The notes: a model not told the origin generated them from the sequence alone. A DNA stretch of 64,000 bases from CBDAQR01 sp965199055 (GCA_965199055.1 CBDAQR010000004.1:1-64000), one strand, 5' to 3'. Shown: positions 41,380 to 49,998, counted from the first letter of the stretch. Made by a program: numbers and translations.

Positions 41380-41643
41380 TTACACTTTCTTCGGTCCAAA
41401 GGGGTTAGTGGTCGGTTCCACTCTCCCCACATCCTCGTCAAAGAAGCCTAGATCATAATCGAGAAAGCTGACAAGCCAGATCTTGTCGGCGACCTCAGTC
41501 ACGCCCACCGTTTGCCCTGAGAACACCACACTCAGGTTGATTTTCCTGTGCCCCATACAGATTCTGCCGCACTTGGTGACCCGCACTACCTTGTCATGGA
41601 ATGGGTATTCTGGCTCATCCGGTGGCCGGTATTCTCGGGCAGA
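41380..41643 (-). mobile_element. IS481-type transposase relic (C-terminal part)
   Basis: From the edge of the next IS21 element the minus strand reads SAREYRPPDEPEYPFHDKVV, RVTKCGRICMGHRKINLSVV and FSGQTVGVTEVADKIWLVSF, then LDYDLGFFDEDVGRVEPTTN. This is the C-terminal extension of IS481-type integrases. The intact IS21 element at 41644-43960 cuts off its front, and a fragment of an IS481 N-terminus lies on the far side at 44199-44297. Confidence 0.7.
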
Positions 41644-41810
41644 TGTTAGTGCCAATGTAAAACTCCCCATAAATCGCCAAAGTAATTTCCCCCACCCCTA
41701 CATGGGAGGCAAGCAAGTTGAGCTTGTCGAGTTGTCGATACAGCACGAACCTACTCCAGCAAGAGTGTGTGCCGGAGGGGAACTGCGTGCTGTCATTAGG
41801 GGAGTTGTTT

Positions 41811-43046
41811 ATGATTCACGACTTAAAAGAGCAAGGGCTGTCTATCAAGGCCATCGCCCAACGAATGGGCATGGATCGCAAGACCGTTCGCAAGTATCTC
41901 AAACAGGGTTTATCGGTCCCGACCTACGGCCCCAGAGCACCCAGGGCCAGCAAGCTAGACCCCTATCGGGATTACCTGGCTCAGCGTATCGGTCAGTATT
42001 CCGAGCTATCCGGATCTCGCCTGCTAAGGGAGATCAGGGAACTGGGTTACACCGGCGGTTACAGCCTGGTCACCGATTACCTGCGAGAAATTCGCCCGTC
42101 AGTCAGCCAGGTCTTTGAACGACGTTTCGAGACACCGGCTGGTAAACAGGCCCAGGTGGACTTTGCCCAGTTCAAAGTGCGCTTTGGGTGTGAGCCTGAT
42201 CAGGACCGCATTGTCTGGTTGTTTTCCATGGTCCTTGGCTGCAGCCGATATCTGTTTGGCCGCTACGTCTGGCGGCAGACCCTCGATGAAGTGGTACGCT
42301 GCCACATGGCAGCATTTGAAGAGTTCGACGGTGTGCCCGGCGAGATTCTTTACGATCGGATGAAGACCGCCGTGATCAACGAGGACGAGGAAGGGATTCA
42401 CTACAACCCGACCCTGTTGTCCCTGGCATCGCACTACGGCTTCAAGCCCCGCGCCTGCAAGCCCTATCGCGCCAAGACCAAGGGCAAGGTCGAGCGCCCA
42501 TTTCGCTATATCCGCCAGGATTTCTTCCTGGGCCGTTCGTTCCACGACATGGAGGACCTCAATACCCAATTCGACGATTGGCGGCATACACTCGCCAACA
42601 GCCGGGAGCATGGTACAACAGGCCGTGTGGTGGGTGAGGCCTTTGCCGATGAGCAGTCACAGCTCAAGGTGCTGCCGGAGCATCGCTTCAACCAGGTACT
42701 GAAGCTCGAGCGGCGGGTTACTCGGGATGGCATGGTCTCCGTGGGTGGTAATGACTACAGCGTCCCGGACACCATGCGGTCCCGCAAAGTCGAGGTGCAC
42801 CAGTTCGCCACCGAGATCCAGATCTTCGAAGACCGGCGCCTCATCGCTGTACACAATCTGCTCACCGGTCGCGGCCAACGGCAGGTGCAGGATGGCCACC
42901 GGCTCTATCAGGTCTCGTCGGCAGAACCCAGGCGTCATATTAGCCAGGATATCGCCATTCTGGTACCGGGTGAGTCTGTGCATCAGCGGCCCCTGGCGGT
43001 CTATGAGGCCGTTGGTCAGGCATTGGCTACGGAGGGCGCATCATGA
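41811..43046 (+). CDS. istA: IS21 transposase IstA
   Basis: The protein has 411 residues from ATG 41811 (MIHDLKEQGLSIKAIAQRMG), with GGGAG just upstream; the frame is open further back to 41718 but without a good start. It has an N-terminal HTH (IKAIAQRMGMDRKTVRKYLK), then the DDE core VDFAQFKVRFGCEPDQDRIV (Asp), ILYDRMKTAVINEDEEGIHY (Asp) and KTKGKVERPFRYIRQDFFLG (Glu), and a C-terminal beta-barrel (GGNDYSVPDTMRSRKVEVHQ). The length is typical, and it appears functional together with IstB. Confidence 0.9.
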   Translation: MIHDLKEQGLSIKAIAQRMGMDRKTVRKYLKQGLSVPTYGPRAPRASKLDPYRDYLAQRIGQYSELSGSRLLREIRELGYTGGYSLVTDYLREIRPSVSQVFERRFETPAGKQAQVDFAQFKVRFGCEPDQDRIVWLFSMVLGCSRYLFGRYVWRQTLDEVVRCHMAAFEEFDGVPGEILYDRMKTAVINEDEEGIHYNPTLLSLASHYGFKPRACKPYRAKTKGKVERPFRYIRQDFFLGRSFHDMEDLNTQFDDWRHTLANSREHGTTGRVVGEAFADEQSQLKVLPEHRFNQVLKLERRVTRDGMVSVGGNDYSVPDTMRSRKVEVHQFATEIQIFEDRRLIAVHNLLTGRGQRQVQDGHRLYQVSSAEPRRHISQDIAILVPGESVHQRPLAVYEAVGQALATEGAS

Positions 43047-43888
43047 GTACTCCGGCCACACTGGAGCGCGTACGCCAGCACCTCGTCCAGCTCAAACTGG
43101 CTTGTGCACTGGAAGTGCTCGACGACACCATGTCCCGCGTCGAGCAGGGGAAACTGTCCGTTGTTGAAGCCATTGATGTGCTTCTGAGTGACGAGTGCGC
43201 CAACCGTGAAACACGCCGCATCAAGGCCGCACGCATGACCGCCAGACTCACACAGGTCAAGACACTGGAGTCCTTCGACTTCACGTTCCAGCCCAGCCTG
43301 GATCGGAACCGGATACTCACCCTGGCCCAACTCGGGTTCGTCGAGCGGAACCAGAGTGTGCACTTCCTGGGGCCGCCCGGCGTGGGCAAGAGCCACCTCG
43401 CCCTGGCGCTCGGTACAGAAGCGATCAAGGCCGGCAAGAGTGTTTATTTTACGACGCTGACTGACCTCATCGCCTCGCTCACCAAAGCGGAGCGGGAGGG
43501 CAACCTGGAGAATCGGGTGCGCTTCTTCAATCGCGCCGCCGTACTTATCGTGGATGAGGTGGGGTACCTGCCGATTACCCCATCAGGCGCCAACCTGTTC
43601 TTCCAGCTGGTCAATGCCCGCTACGAGAAGGGGGCCATGATCCTGACCTCCAACCGTGGGTTTAAGGAATGGGGAGAGATCTTTGGTGACAACGTGATTG
43701 CTGCTGCCCTGCTGGATCGGCTGCTGCACCACGCTGTGGTCATCGAGATCGAAGGCAACTCGTACCGGCTCAGAGAGCATGCGGACCTGGTGCCAGAGTC
43801 CCTTAAGGGAGCCCAACAGGAGGCAGCAAAACCACCTGCCAAGCGGCGAGGCCGGCCACGGAAGGTCCCAGTAGACGCAGAGCAGTAG
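43043..43888 (+). CDS. istB: IS21 helper ATPase IstB
   Basis: The 281-residue protein overlaps istA by ATGA. It contains the AAA+ Walker A motif FLGPPGVGKSHLALALGTEA, Walker B LIVDEVGYLPITPSGANLFF, and sensor/arginine-finger regions (MILTSNRGFKEWGEIFGDNV, LLDRLLHHAVVIEIEGNSYR). The tail is basic (KPPAKRRGRPRKVP). IstB selects the target DNA and activates IstA. A partial copy of a related istB is at 47190-47445. Confidence 0.9.
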   Translation: MSTPATLERVRQHLVQLKLACALEVLDDTMSRVEQGKLSVVEAIDVLLSDECANRETRRIKAARMTARLTQVKTLESFDFTFQPSLDRNRILTLAQLGFVERNQSVHFLGPPGVGKSHLALALGTEAIKAGKSVYFTTLTDLIASLTKAEREGNLENRVRFFNRAAVLIVDEVGYLPITPSGANLFFQLVNARYEKGAMILTSNRGFKEWGEIFGDNVIAAALLDRLLHHAVVIEIEGNSYRLREHADLVPESLKGAQQEAAKPPAKRRGRPRKVPVDAEQ

Positions 43889-43960
43889 TTGTACGCTTTT
43901 TAATCAGGGGTGGGGAATTTTACTTTGGCACTATTGGGGAAAATTGCATCGGTATTGACA

Positions 43961-44410
43961 GCATCGAGCGTGCTCAATGTGCTCTTGTGCTTTATAGTCC
44001 TTATGGTGCTTCTTGTGATCTTGGGTGCAGGGGCTGCGAGGTAACGGTCTAGATGGGTTCTTCGGCTTGGTACAGCCGCTCGTCCAGTTTCCCTACAACT
44101 CGCCCCTGAAGGCCAGGTCGAGTATGGCGGGGAGGAGCGCATCGCGTTCTGTCTGATTGTCCGACTGTGACTGTACTATGGCTGCGGCCTGTACCTAATC
44201 ACCGAGCATGGCGGGCCTTCGCGACGTTACCCGGTTCCTCGGCCAAATTGAGCAGGCCGCCCTTGTGTTTAATGATGCGTTCATTGGTATGGATCATGAG
44301 GGTTACCTTGAGTTTTGATGGTTTGGGTTTGCACTTTCATTAAAACCGGTAACCCTCGCTTGTTCAGGCAGTGTCCGATTGGGTCTGAACGGGTACAACC
44401 CATCCACGTA
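43961..44410. other. relic DNA between the IS21 element and traI copy 2
   Basis: Apart from the IS481 N-terminal fragment at 44199-44297, I see only debris. A 10-bp inverted repeat GAGGGTTACC/GGTAACCCTC at about 44299-44354 may be the outer end of the IS481 element. A minus-strand phrase DALLPAILDLAFRGEL near 44100-44150 resembles the tail of a type I restriction specificity subunit, but this is too short to call. Confidence 0.4.
44199..44297 (-). mobile_element. IS481-type transposase relic (N-terminal fragment)
   Basis: From ATG 44297 the frame reads MIHTNERIIKHKGGLLNLAE EPGNVAKA (written in two parts), matching the conserved start of IS481-type integrases (RIIKHKxGLLNLAxELGNVSKAC). It then breaks off. 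With the C-terminal piece at 41380-41643 it brackets the intact IS21 element. Confidence 0.6.
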
Positions 44411-44436
44411 AGGGCCCCAGGCAACAAAAACGAGCC

Positions 44437-46362
44437 CTAGCGCTCGCGCCCTCTCGCACGAATGTCGACCAGATTCCCGTTGCGGGCAATCTGTACGTCG
44501 GCATCGACACCGGCTCGGCGGAGCTTGATGGCCTGCGAATCGGTGACCGCCATCACCAGCGTGTCCTGTTGGGTGGCGTCCTGGAACAAAGCGACGGTCC
44601 TGCCCTCCTCGAGCTGGCGCTGACCCTGATAAATCACCGTCCCTGCATCCGCCGGCCCAAACACCCGATGCCGTGAGAGTCCCCGTACCTTGCCCACCAG
44701 GGCATTGCGTTGTTCAAGGTAGCGCTCCAGAACCCGATCCTGAATGGGCAACGCCGGCTGTGATTCGCTGGCCGGCCGCGACTGCGGCCGCACGAGCGTG
44801 AGCTGTAACCGCCGCGCGAACAGCTGCGCCTGAGACCGGAATACGCTGCTGCCCTGCACGTGCAGTTCGGGACCGTATTTTAGGGCCGCCAGACGCAACG
44901 CCGTCTCTACCGTCGCCGCATCCGGGCGCTTGTCGAGAATGACTATCCCCTGGGCCGTATCCCGCAATCGACCGCCACCGGTGAGGCTAAAAGACACATC
45001 CCCGTTGCCGTGGACCCGGTAGCGGTACGTTTTCGGGGGGAAGACCGGCGCCTTGCGCGCAGCGCCATACACCCGCGGCGGTTGCGCCCCTCGGGCCGGC
45101 CCCCTGAGCGTCTGCAGGCACGATAGCGCCACCGTATCGCCCTGCCCTGCCCGCTCAATCAAAAAACCCTGCCACTCCTGTTTCGGGTAGTGCTGGCGAA
45201 CCTCGCGCCGCGCCGCCTCCCCCGCTTTCTGAATGTCGGCGAGCGCCTGCAGGCGTTCCATGCGCAAGAGCGCGTGGAGGCCCTTGCGATCGGCATCGCG
45301 CCGATGGCCCGTCTTCACGGCCTCGCGCCGGGCCATAAACTCGCGCTGCACCGTCTTGCGCTGACTGGCCAGAGACACCCGAATGGCCGCCAGCGCCGCC
45401 TGACGCTGCGCGTTGCGAGCCCGCCTCTGCGCCTCAAACGCGCGATACAGCGCCTTCGCCTCTACCCGGTCCGTCGCCGCCCGCGGTGCCGCCGCGTAGC
45501 GCCGGGTGGGGTTGATCCGTTCGGCCTCTGCCAAAGGCGGCTCATAGGCCCCGAACTGCTGCTCAAGAGCGCCTTTGGACCACGCACGCCCCACCGAGCT
45601 GGCCTTCACCGCGGTATCACTGCCGCGATCTTTGAACACCAGGCCATTCCCCCGCGGCGTCAGCGCAAGATGGGATTCAGCCAGGGCCGCGTGAAGGGCT
45701 TGCCAGCTATCACACTGGCGCAGCACAGGCACCGCCTGCTCCTGTACCCAGCGTTGCAACGACACCTGCCCACGATGGGCTTCCAGATTACCGGCCGGGC
45801 CAGTGGGAAATCGCCCGGAGTCACGCACCACTACCCCGATATGGTTGTCCTGCTCAAGCCCATGGCGGTGTTCGAGCACCTGACAGATGTCACTCAGGGC
45901 CCGGTGGCTGTAATACGGCTCGTGCATCGTCAGCCGCTTGGGATGGATCTTGTTAATCGCCAGGTGCAGGTGCACATTGTCCGTGTCGCGGTGCAGCGCG
46001 CTGATGCGCTGGTGCTCACCAAACCCCAGGTGCTCACACACCGCGTCCTCGATCGCATCGAGCACCTCGCGTGAGGGGTCCTCGTCCTCCCGAAAACTCA
46101 CCACCAGGTGGTAGGTCTTGTCATTCCGGGCACGGGTGTTCATACCCTGCACCGCCTCGATCTCCATAATCGCCCACTGTGGATCGTCGCAACCACAATT
46201 GGTCACCCGGGAGTATTGAACGCGCCCCGCATCCCCCTGATCGGCCTCGAGGTAGTGGGCGAGGTGGCGGTAAGCGGTTTGCCCGTCGGTGAGCACATAC
46301 GTCGCCAGGGCACTGAACCGGCCGGCCTTGCCGGCCGTGCGGACCACCTCGTGCGCGATCAC
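44437..46362 (-). CDS. traI: RP4 (IncP)-like TraI relaxase, copy 2
   Basis: The 641-residue protein differs from copy 1 at about six positions (for example MIAHEVVRTAG for MIAHEVARTAG, DDPQWAIME for DDPEWAIME, RARNDKTYH for RARGDKTYH, VDADVQIA for VDAEVQIA). The nicking Tyr22 and the His triad (H124, H131, H133) are kept, so it should be active on either oriT. The start overlaps the traJ stop as in copy 1. Very low divergence means recent duplication or gene conversion. Confidence 0.9.
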   Translation of the reverse strand: MIAHEVVRTAGKAGRFSALATYVLTDGQTAYRHLAHYLEADQGDAGRVQYSRVTNCGCDDPQWAIMEIEAVQGMNTRARNDKTYHLVVSFREDEDPSREVLDAIEDAVCEHLGFGEHQRISALHRDTDNVHLHLAINKIHPKRLTMHEPYYSHRALSDICQVLEHRHGLEQDNHIGVVVRDSGRFPTGPAGNLEAHRGQVSLQRWVQEQAVPVLRQCDSWQALHAALAESHLALTPRGNGLVFKDRGSDTAVKASSVGRAWSKGALEQQFGAYEPPLAEAERINPTRRYAAAPRAATDRVEAKALYRAFEAQRRARNAQRQAALAAIRVSLASQRKTVQREFMARREAVKTGHRRDADRKGLHALLRMERLQALADIQKAGEAARREVRQHYPKQEWQGFLIERAGQGDTVALSCLQTLRGPARGAQPPRVYGAARKAPVFPPKTYRYRVHGNGDVSFSLTGGGRLRDTAQGIVILDKRPDAATVETALRLAALKYGPELHVQGSSVFRSQAQLFARRLQLTLVRPQSRPASESQPALPIQDRVLERYLEQRNALVGKVRGLSRHRVFGPADAGTVIYQGQRQLEEGRTVALFQDATQQDTLVMAVTDSQAIKLRRAGVDADVQIARNGNLVDIRARGRER

Positions 46363-46712
46363 GGCGTGATCCTCTTGACGTGCTCTCGCAATGCATCGCC
46401 CTGGCGCGTCAATTCCCTATACAGCGCCTGGACATCGACACGGCTCGGTAGACCGGGTCGGAAGCGCTCGTCGTGACTCAACCAGCGCTTTAACAGTCCC
46501 CCCAGCCGGCCGATATCACCTGCCGTGTGCGACAGGTCCACGACCGAGGCGCGATCGAGTTGGGATGGGATCGGGGCGTTCATCCCCAGATTGCGAAGAT
46601 AGTTCGACGCACTTAGCGCACAGGCGTCTGCGTGGGCCTCGATGGCACGCTTTTCCTCGTCACTCACCCAGACCTTGATCGCTTTTTGGCGTTGCCGCGT
46701 TTGACTGCCCAT
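46359..46712 (-). CDS. traJ: RP4-like TraJ relaxosome protein, copy 2
   Basis: The 117-residue protein is identical to the one at 16112-16465, with the ribbon-helix-helix start KAIKVWVSDEEKRAIEAHAD and GDIGRLGGLLKRWLSHDERF. It binds beside nic in oriT and loads TraI. The only nucleotide change seen near its start is silent at the protein level. Confidence 0.88.
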   Translation of the reverse strand: MGSQTRQRQKAIKVWVSDEEKRAIEAHADACALSASNYLRNLGMNAPIPSQLDRASVVDLSHTAGDIGRLGGLLKRWLSHDERFRPGLPSRVDVQALYRELTRQGDALREHVKRITP

Positions 46713-46898
46713 TACTGATCAACCGTGCCTTTGGCGGTAGTGAGGCGGTAGCCGGTGGCAGCCTCGCAGAGCAGGATCGTTGAGCACGTGTGCGAATAAG
46801 ACAGGTGAAATGGGCGCAACAGCTCGCTGGCGTAGGCCTACTTCACACATCCTGCCCCAAAGTTTTACCGTTATTAAGCGGCACTCTAACATGTTTAG

Positions 46899-46925
46899 AC
46901 GAGCTTTAACGAGCTTTGGACGAGT
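46899..46925 (-). repeat. phased ACGAGC boxes in oriT copy 2
   Basis: ACGAGC at 46899 and 46909 and ACGAGT at 46920 are the same box as GCTCGT in inverted orientation, spaced 10 and 11 bases. Copy 1 has only one (16651-16656). Confidence 0.5.
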
Positions 46926-46967
46926 TTTAACCGCACACCAACAAGAACATCGCTTATCACTCTCTAT

Positions 46968-47025
46968 GCTCGTGCTATGCTCGTATAAGCTCGTTAAAAG
47001 CTCGTTAAAAACTGTTAAAGCTCGC
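46968..47025 (+). repeat. helically phased GCTCGT array in oriT, copy 2
   Basis: GCTCGT boxes start at 46968, 46979, 46989 and 47000 (spacing 11, 10, 11). ACTGTT follows at 47011 and GCTCGC at 47020. The box spacing equals that of copy 1 although the bases between boxes differ. Confidence 0.65.
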
Positions 47026-47036
47026 CAGGAACATTC

Positions 47037-47198
47037 GTGAACACAGAAAAACTCTTTAGGAAGATGAACAAGCGATTACACCGCTCCGGGAAGCAGGCGG
47101 TGCTGGCCGGCTGGCCATTCATTGAACAGGCCCTCTCAAAGGGCTATGACATCAAGACGATCTGGAAGACGTGGCGGAGCGATTGGCGGGTTTGTTGA
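47037..47198 (+). pseudogene. traK: traK, truncated copy
   Basis: From GTG 47037 the first 44 codons match traK at 16801 (MNTEKLFRKMNKRLHRSGKQ to GYDIKTIW). Then the frame runs into IS21 relic DNA and ends as KTWRSDWRVC at 47198. The region KTIWExM...VKRI needed by TraK is lost. Any function at this oriT would need TraK from copy 1. Confidence 0.85.
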
Positions 47199-47445
47199 AT
47201 GGGGTGAAATCTTCGGGGACCCGGTTGTCGCCACAGCCCTGCTGGATCGGCTTCTACACCAGGCTGTCGTCATCCAGATCGAAGGGGCAAGCTAGCGCCT
47301 CAGAGGGCACGCCGATCTGATCCCAGAGCACAGCGAAACGCGCCAATCGCTCCGCCACCGCCGCCCAAAAAGGAAAGTAGCACAGACGCATAAATGGCTC
47401 GTCACCTAAACCCGAAAAGTGGGGAAAATTACTTCGGTATTGACA
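47190..47445 (+). mobile_element. IS21-family relic (3' end of istB and terminal repeat)
   Basis: The plus strand reads FVEWGEIFGDPVVATALLDR, LLHQAVVIQIEGAS, a TAG, then RLRGHADLIPEHSETRQSLR. That is the end of IstB, related to but distinct from the intact copy at 43043. It finishes with CTTCGGTATTGACA at 47432-47445, an IS21 terminus. Confidence 0.75.
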
Positions 47446-47855
47446 TCCCTTGCGGTATTATATCATTGATGGCGCTATGGAGCCTTTCAGCATTGTAACC
47501 ATGAACCCATTTGCAGGTTTCCCATTCGACCTGTCCGATGGACTTGCAGGGGCCGGGCAGCCTGATGACTTCTGTTTTGAAGAGCCCGATAGCGCTTTCG
47601 GCCAACGCATTATCATAACTATCCCCAACGCTGCCTACACAAGGGTCAATCCCGACCTCCCATAGCCGCTCACTATAGGTGATGGACAGAGACTGGCTGC
47701 CCCGGTCACTGTGAGGGATCAGGTCGCTGTCTTTACCGGGGTTGCGCTGGCAGATGGCCGGGTTGAGTGCATCCAGCACCAAGTCTGTGGTCAGGGTGGA
47801 GGAGACCCGCCAGCCAACGATCCGGCGGGCATATGGCACTAAGCCGTATGGCGTT
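47446..47855 (-). mobile_element. IS3-family OrfB relic
   Basis: The minus strand reads PYARRIVGWRVSSTLTTDLV, DLIPHSDRGSQSLSITYSER and VGSVGDSYDNALAESAIGLF, then KTEVIRLPGPCKSIGQVEWE. This is the C-terminal half of an IS3 transposase with Asp and Glu of the core still present. The N-terminal half is missing. Confidence 0.75.
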
Positions 47856-47931
47856 TTGTGGTGGTGGGATGATCCACGGTGGATTAATTACGTGGATCGA
47901 AAAACGGTGGAAGGTACCTTGGGAGGCTAAT

Positions 47932-48462
47932 ATGTGGAATTCTGGGGCAGTGTATTTATCTATAAAGCACTTCGCTGCTGTGTTGTCGGTCAGCTGGTTT
48001 GTCACTGCGGGGTTGAGCGCGTCAGAAGAGAAACACCCTGAAGACTGGACCGTAGAAAACCTGGTAAAAGAATATAACGTTGATCGAGAGGCCGCGGAAG
48101 CCGTGTATCAAACGATGAGGGTGGACACGCTGAGGCGTGAGGAGGAGGAGCGGCAATCCCGAAATACAACTAAAAATATTGAGTACGAGTATCGCAGGGA
48201 GGAACTGTGCAGCCTAATAGAGACACCAGAGTTGCGAGATCTGGCAGAACCAGACGCGTCGAATATCGCCATTACCTACGAGAGTGTGCTCGCTCGGATT
48301 TCAGTAGATGTCAATTATCCCTACCAAGACCATTGCCCAAGTGAGGACTCTTGTTCTGCCTTGGGATATCCGCAGATTGAATTAGCGACCCCTGAGGTGG
48401 CACAGAGAGCCCCGGATATTTTCATTTGGGCACAGTCACTATCCTGTCAGGACAGGTACTAA
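47932..48462 (+). CDS. hypothetical exported protein (176 residues)
   Basis: I chose ATG 47932 because GGGAGG lies six bases upstream. The N-terminal segment YLSIKHFAAVLSVSWFVTAG with LSASEEK looks like a signal peptide or membrane anchor. The mature part is charged and helical (DWTVENLVKEYNVDREAAEA, DTLRREEEERQSRNTTKNIE), then has four or more Cys in the C-terminal third (HCPSEDSCSALGYPQ, SLSCQDRY) that may form disulfides in the periplasm. The stop TAA overlaps the start of the following lipoprotein gene (TAATG). I do not recognise the family. Confidence 0.6.
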   Translation: MWNSGAVYLSIKHFAAVLSVSWFVTAGLSASEEKHPEDWTVENLVKEYNVDREAAEAVYQTMRVDTLRREEEERQSRNTTKNIEYEYRREELCSLIETPELRDLAEPDASNIAITYESVLARISVDVNYPYQDHCPSEDSCSALGYPQIELATPEVAQRAPDIFIWAQSLSCQDRY

Positions 48463-48869
48463 TGCGCCCTCTGATGTTAGGGTTTTTAGCCACCGCAGCT
48501 TTGTTGTCCGGTTGTGTCCAGGAGGGATTAGAGTACCCCCCAACAAGCCCGAGCGAACAAGATTATTTCCGCCAAGACAACTACTACAGTGATGAAGAGC
48601 GGGTGGAGGTATTGCGGAGCTATGAAGAGCATGCACAAGTCAAAGGCGGCCGGTTTGCGTTGGCTAACCGGAACCAACACGCCGCGTTATGCGACGAACT
48701 CAGAACCGCAGAAGGAAGAGAGCGGAGTGTTGCTCGAGACATATACGAACGCTATGAGCCCTACTTGGCCCAGGTTAATATGGCGGTCATCTTGCCCCCA
48801 GAGTGTACTACTGGGCAGTGTGGGGAATGGTTCGGAGAGAAGTATTTCTGTAAGTACCCCGTAAAATAG
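48462..48869 (+). pseudogene. lipoprotein of unknown function, cut by IS3 copy 2
   Basis: From ATG 48462 the frame has a lipoprotein signal peptide (MRPLMLGFLATAALLSGCVQ, lipobox LSGC). It then encodes a charged periplasmic domain with RVEVLRSYEEHAQVKGGRFA and LCDELRTAEGRERSVARDIY. At 48849 the IS3 element begins; the last seven codons, ending CKYPVK, come from the element. The original C-terminus is lost. It was translationally coupled to the previous gene (TAATG). Confidence 0.65.
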
Positions 48870-48922
48870 CGCCACTCATACGTAGAAATTTCTATAAACC
48901 AACGTGATAGGAGTTTTTACAT

Positions 48923-49186
48923 ATGCGCAAATCGAAGTTCAGCGAAACGCAGATTGTGGCGTTTCTCAAACAAGCAGAAAGCGGAGTGCCGGTTCCGGAC
49001 ATATGTCGAGAGCATGGCATTGGACTCAGCACCTTTTACAAGTGGCGCTCTAAGTACGGTGGAATGGAAGCCTCCGATGTACGGCGGCTCAAGGAACTTG
49101 AAGAAGAGAACCGCAAGCTCAAGCAGATGTATGCCGATCTCAGCCTGAAGAGTCAGATGCAGGAAGAGATCATAAAAAAGCTTTAG
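48923..49186 (+). CDS. IS3-family OrfA, copy 2
   Basis: The 87-residue protein is identical to the OrfA at 8026-8289 (MRKSKFSETQIVAFLKQAES), an HTH_Tnp_1 protein with a zipper helix. The slippery heptamer A AAA AAG lies at 49174-49180 in its frame, directly before the TAG stop. It allows a -1 shift into OrfB. Confidence 0.9.
   Translation: MRKSKFSETQIVAFLKQAESGVPVPDICREHGIGLSTFYKWRSKYGGMEASDVRRLKELEEENRKLKQMYADLSLKSQMQEEIIKKL
49174..49180 (+). promoter_or_regulatory. -1 programmed frameshift heptamer of IS3 copy 2
   Basis: ATA AAA AAG in the OrfA frame gives the A_AAA_AAG site. A -1 slip reads on as KKALGPVHRRQW in the OrfB frame. Confidence 0.75.
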
Positions 49187-49218
49187 GGCCAGTCCATCGT
49201 CGGCAGTGGGTTGATCGT

Positions 49219-49998
49219 TTGCGCAAGGATTACCCTGTCAGCATTCGAGCGGCCTGTGGTGCAGCCGCGCTAAGTCGCACGGCGTATTACTACACGCCCA
49301 AGCGAGTAGATGATAGTGAGCTGATTGATGCGTTGCTGGCCTTGGTTGAGAAGCACCCTCGCTGGGGTTTTCCAAAGCTGTGTAAGCGGCTCAGAGCGTT
49401 GGGTAAACGTTGGAATCACAAACGGATTTACCGTGTTTATATGGAGTTAAAACTGAATATACGGCGTAAAGTAAAACGCAGGATACCGAATAGGAATCCG
49501 TTGCCATTGCGCGTTCCTAGATCAGCCAATATCTGTTGGTCGATGGATTTTATGAGCGATACCTTGCGTCACGGTCATCGGTTTCGCACGTTCAATGTGG
49601 TTGATGATTTCAATCGAGAAGTGTTAGCGATAGATATCAATTCGGGCATTACTACGGAGCGAGTGATACATACATTAGATCGTATTGCAGCCTGGCGAGG
49701 CTATCCCGCTATTATCAGGGTTGATAATGGCCCTGAATTTACATCAGGGGCGTTGGCTGAATGGGCGCAAGCGCATGGAATTCAGATCGATTTCATCAAG
49801 CCCGGCAAGCCTTACCAAAATGGATTTATCGAACGTTTTAATCGCACGTATCGAGAGGAAGTATTGGACTTATATCTGTTCGAGACATTGCAGGAAGTTC
49901 GAGAGATCACGGATGACTGGATCGTGTTGTATAACCATGAACGACCCCATGATGGATTGAACGATATGACACCCGTTCAATACCGAGAAGTGGCTTAA
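49219..49998 (+). CDS. IS3-family transposase OrfB, copy 2
   Basis: The 259-residue protein is identical to that at 7214-7993, with DDE blocks SMDFMSDTL, RVDNGPEFTS and NGFIERFNRTYREEVLD. The listed start is a TTG inside a frame that is open back to the frameshift site, so the working product is the OrfAB fusion. Both copies could mobilise each other. Confidence 0.9.
   Translation: MRKDYPVSIRAACGAAALSRTAYYYTPKRVDDSELIDALLALVEKHPRWGFPKLCKRLRALGKRWNHKRIYRVYMELKLNIRRKVKRRIPNRNPLPLRVPRSANICWSMDFMSDTLRHGHRFRTFNVVDDFNREVLAIDINSGITTERVIHTLDRIAAWRGYPAIIRVDNGPEFTSGALAEWAQAHGIQIDFIKPGKPYQNGFIERFNRTYREEVLDLYLFETLQEVREITDDWIVLYNHERPHDGLNDMTPVQYREVA

Larger units (their letters stand above)
41644..43960 (+). 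mobile_element. IS21-family element, intact
   Basis: The element is 2317 bp. The left end TGTTAGTGCCAATGTAAAAC and the inverted right end TGTCAATACCGATGCAATTT match at most positions. A second inner repeat GCCAAAGTAA...CCCCACCCCT follows in both, as is usual for IS21. It encodes istA and istB with an ATGA overlap. No clear target duplication is seen, so the flanks may have been rearranged since insertion. Confidence 0.88.
46727..47036. other. oriT: IncP-type origin of transfer (oriT), copy 2
   Basis: CTACTTCACACATCCTGCCC recurs at 46838-46857, with the predicted nick between 46854 and 46855. The GTAGGCCTAC palindrome and the GCTCGT array are present. The traK-side spacer differs from copy 1 by deletions and substitutions, giving a region 11 bases shorter, while the nic-proximal part is nearly unchanged. 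Confidence 0.85.
44411..47165 (-). repeat. RP4-like traI-traJ-oriT-traK' segment, copy 2 of a 2.8-kb direct repeat
   Basis: It begins at GGGCCCCAGGCAAC, like copy 1 at 14165, and has the same orientation. It ends inside traK, where IS21 relic sequence takes over. The distance between the two left ends is 30,246 bases. Confidence 0.9.

Noticed and set aside
44098..44190. Tail of a type I restriction specificity subunit (DALLPAILDLAFRGEL)
   Set aside because: The phrase fits HsdS C-termini, but fewer than 30 residues are readable and nothing around supports a restriction system.
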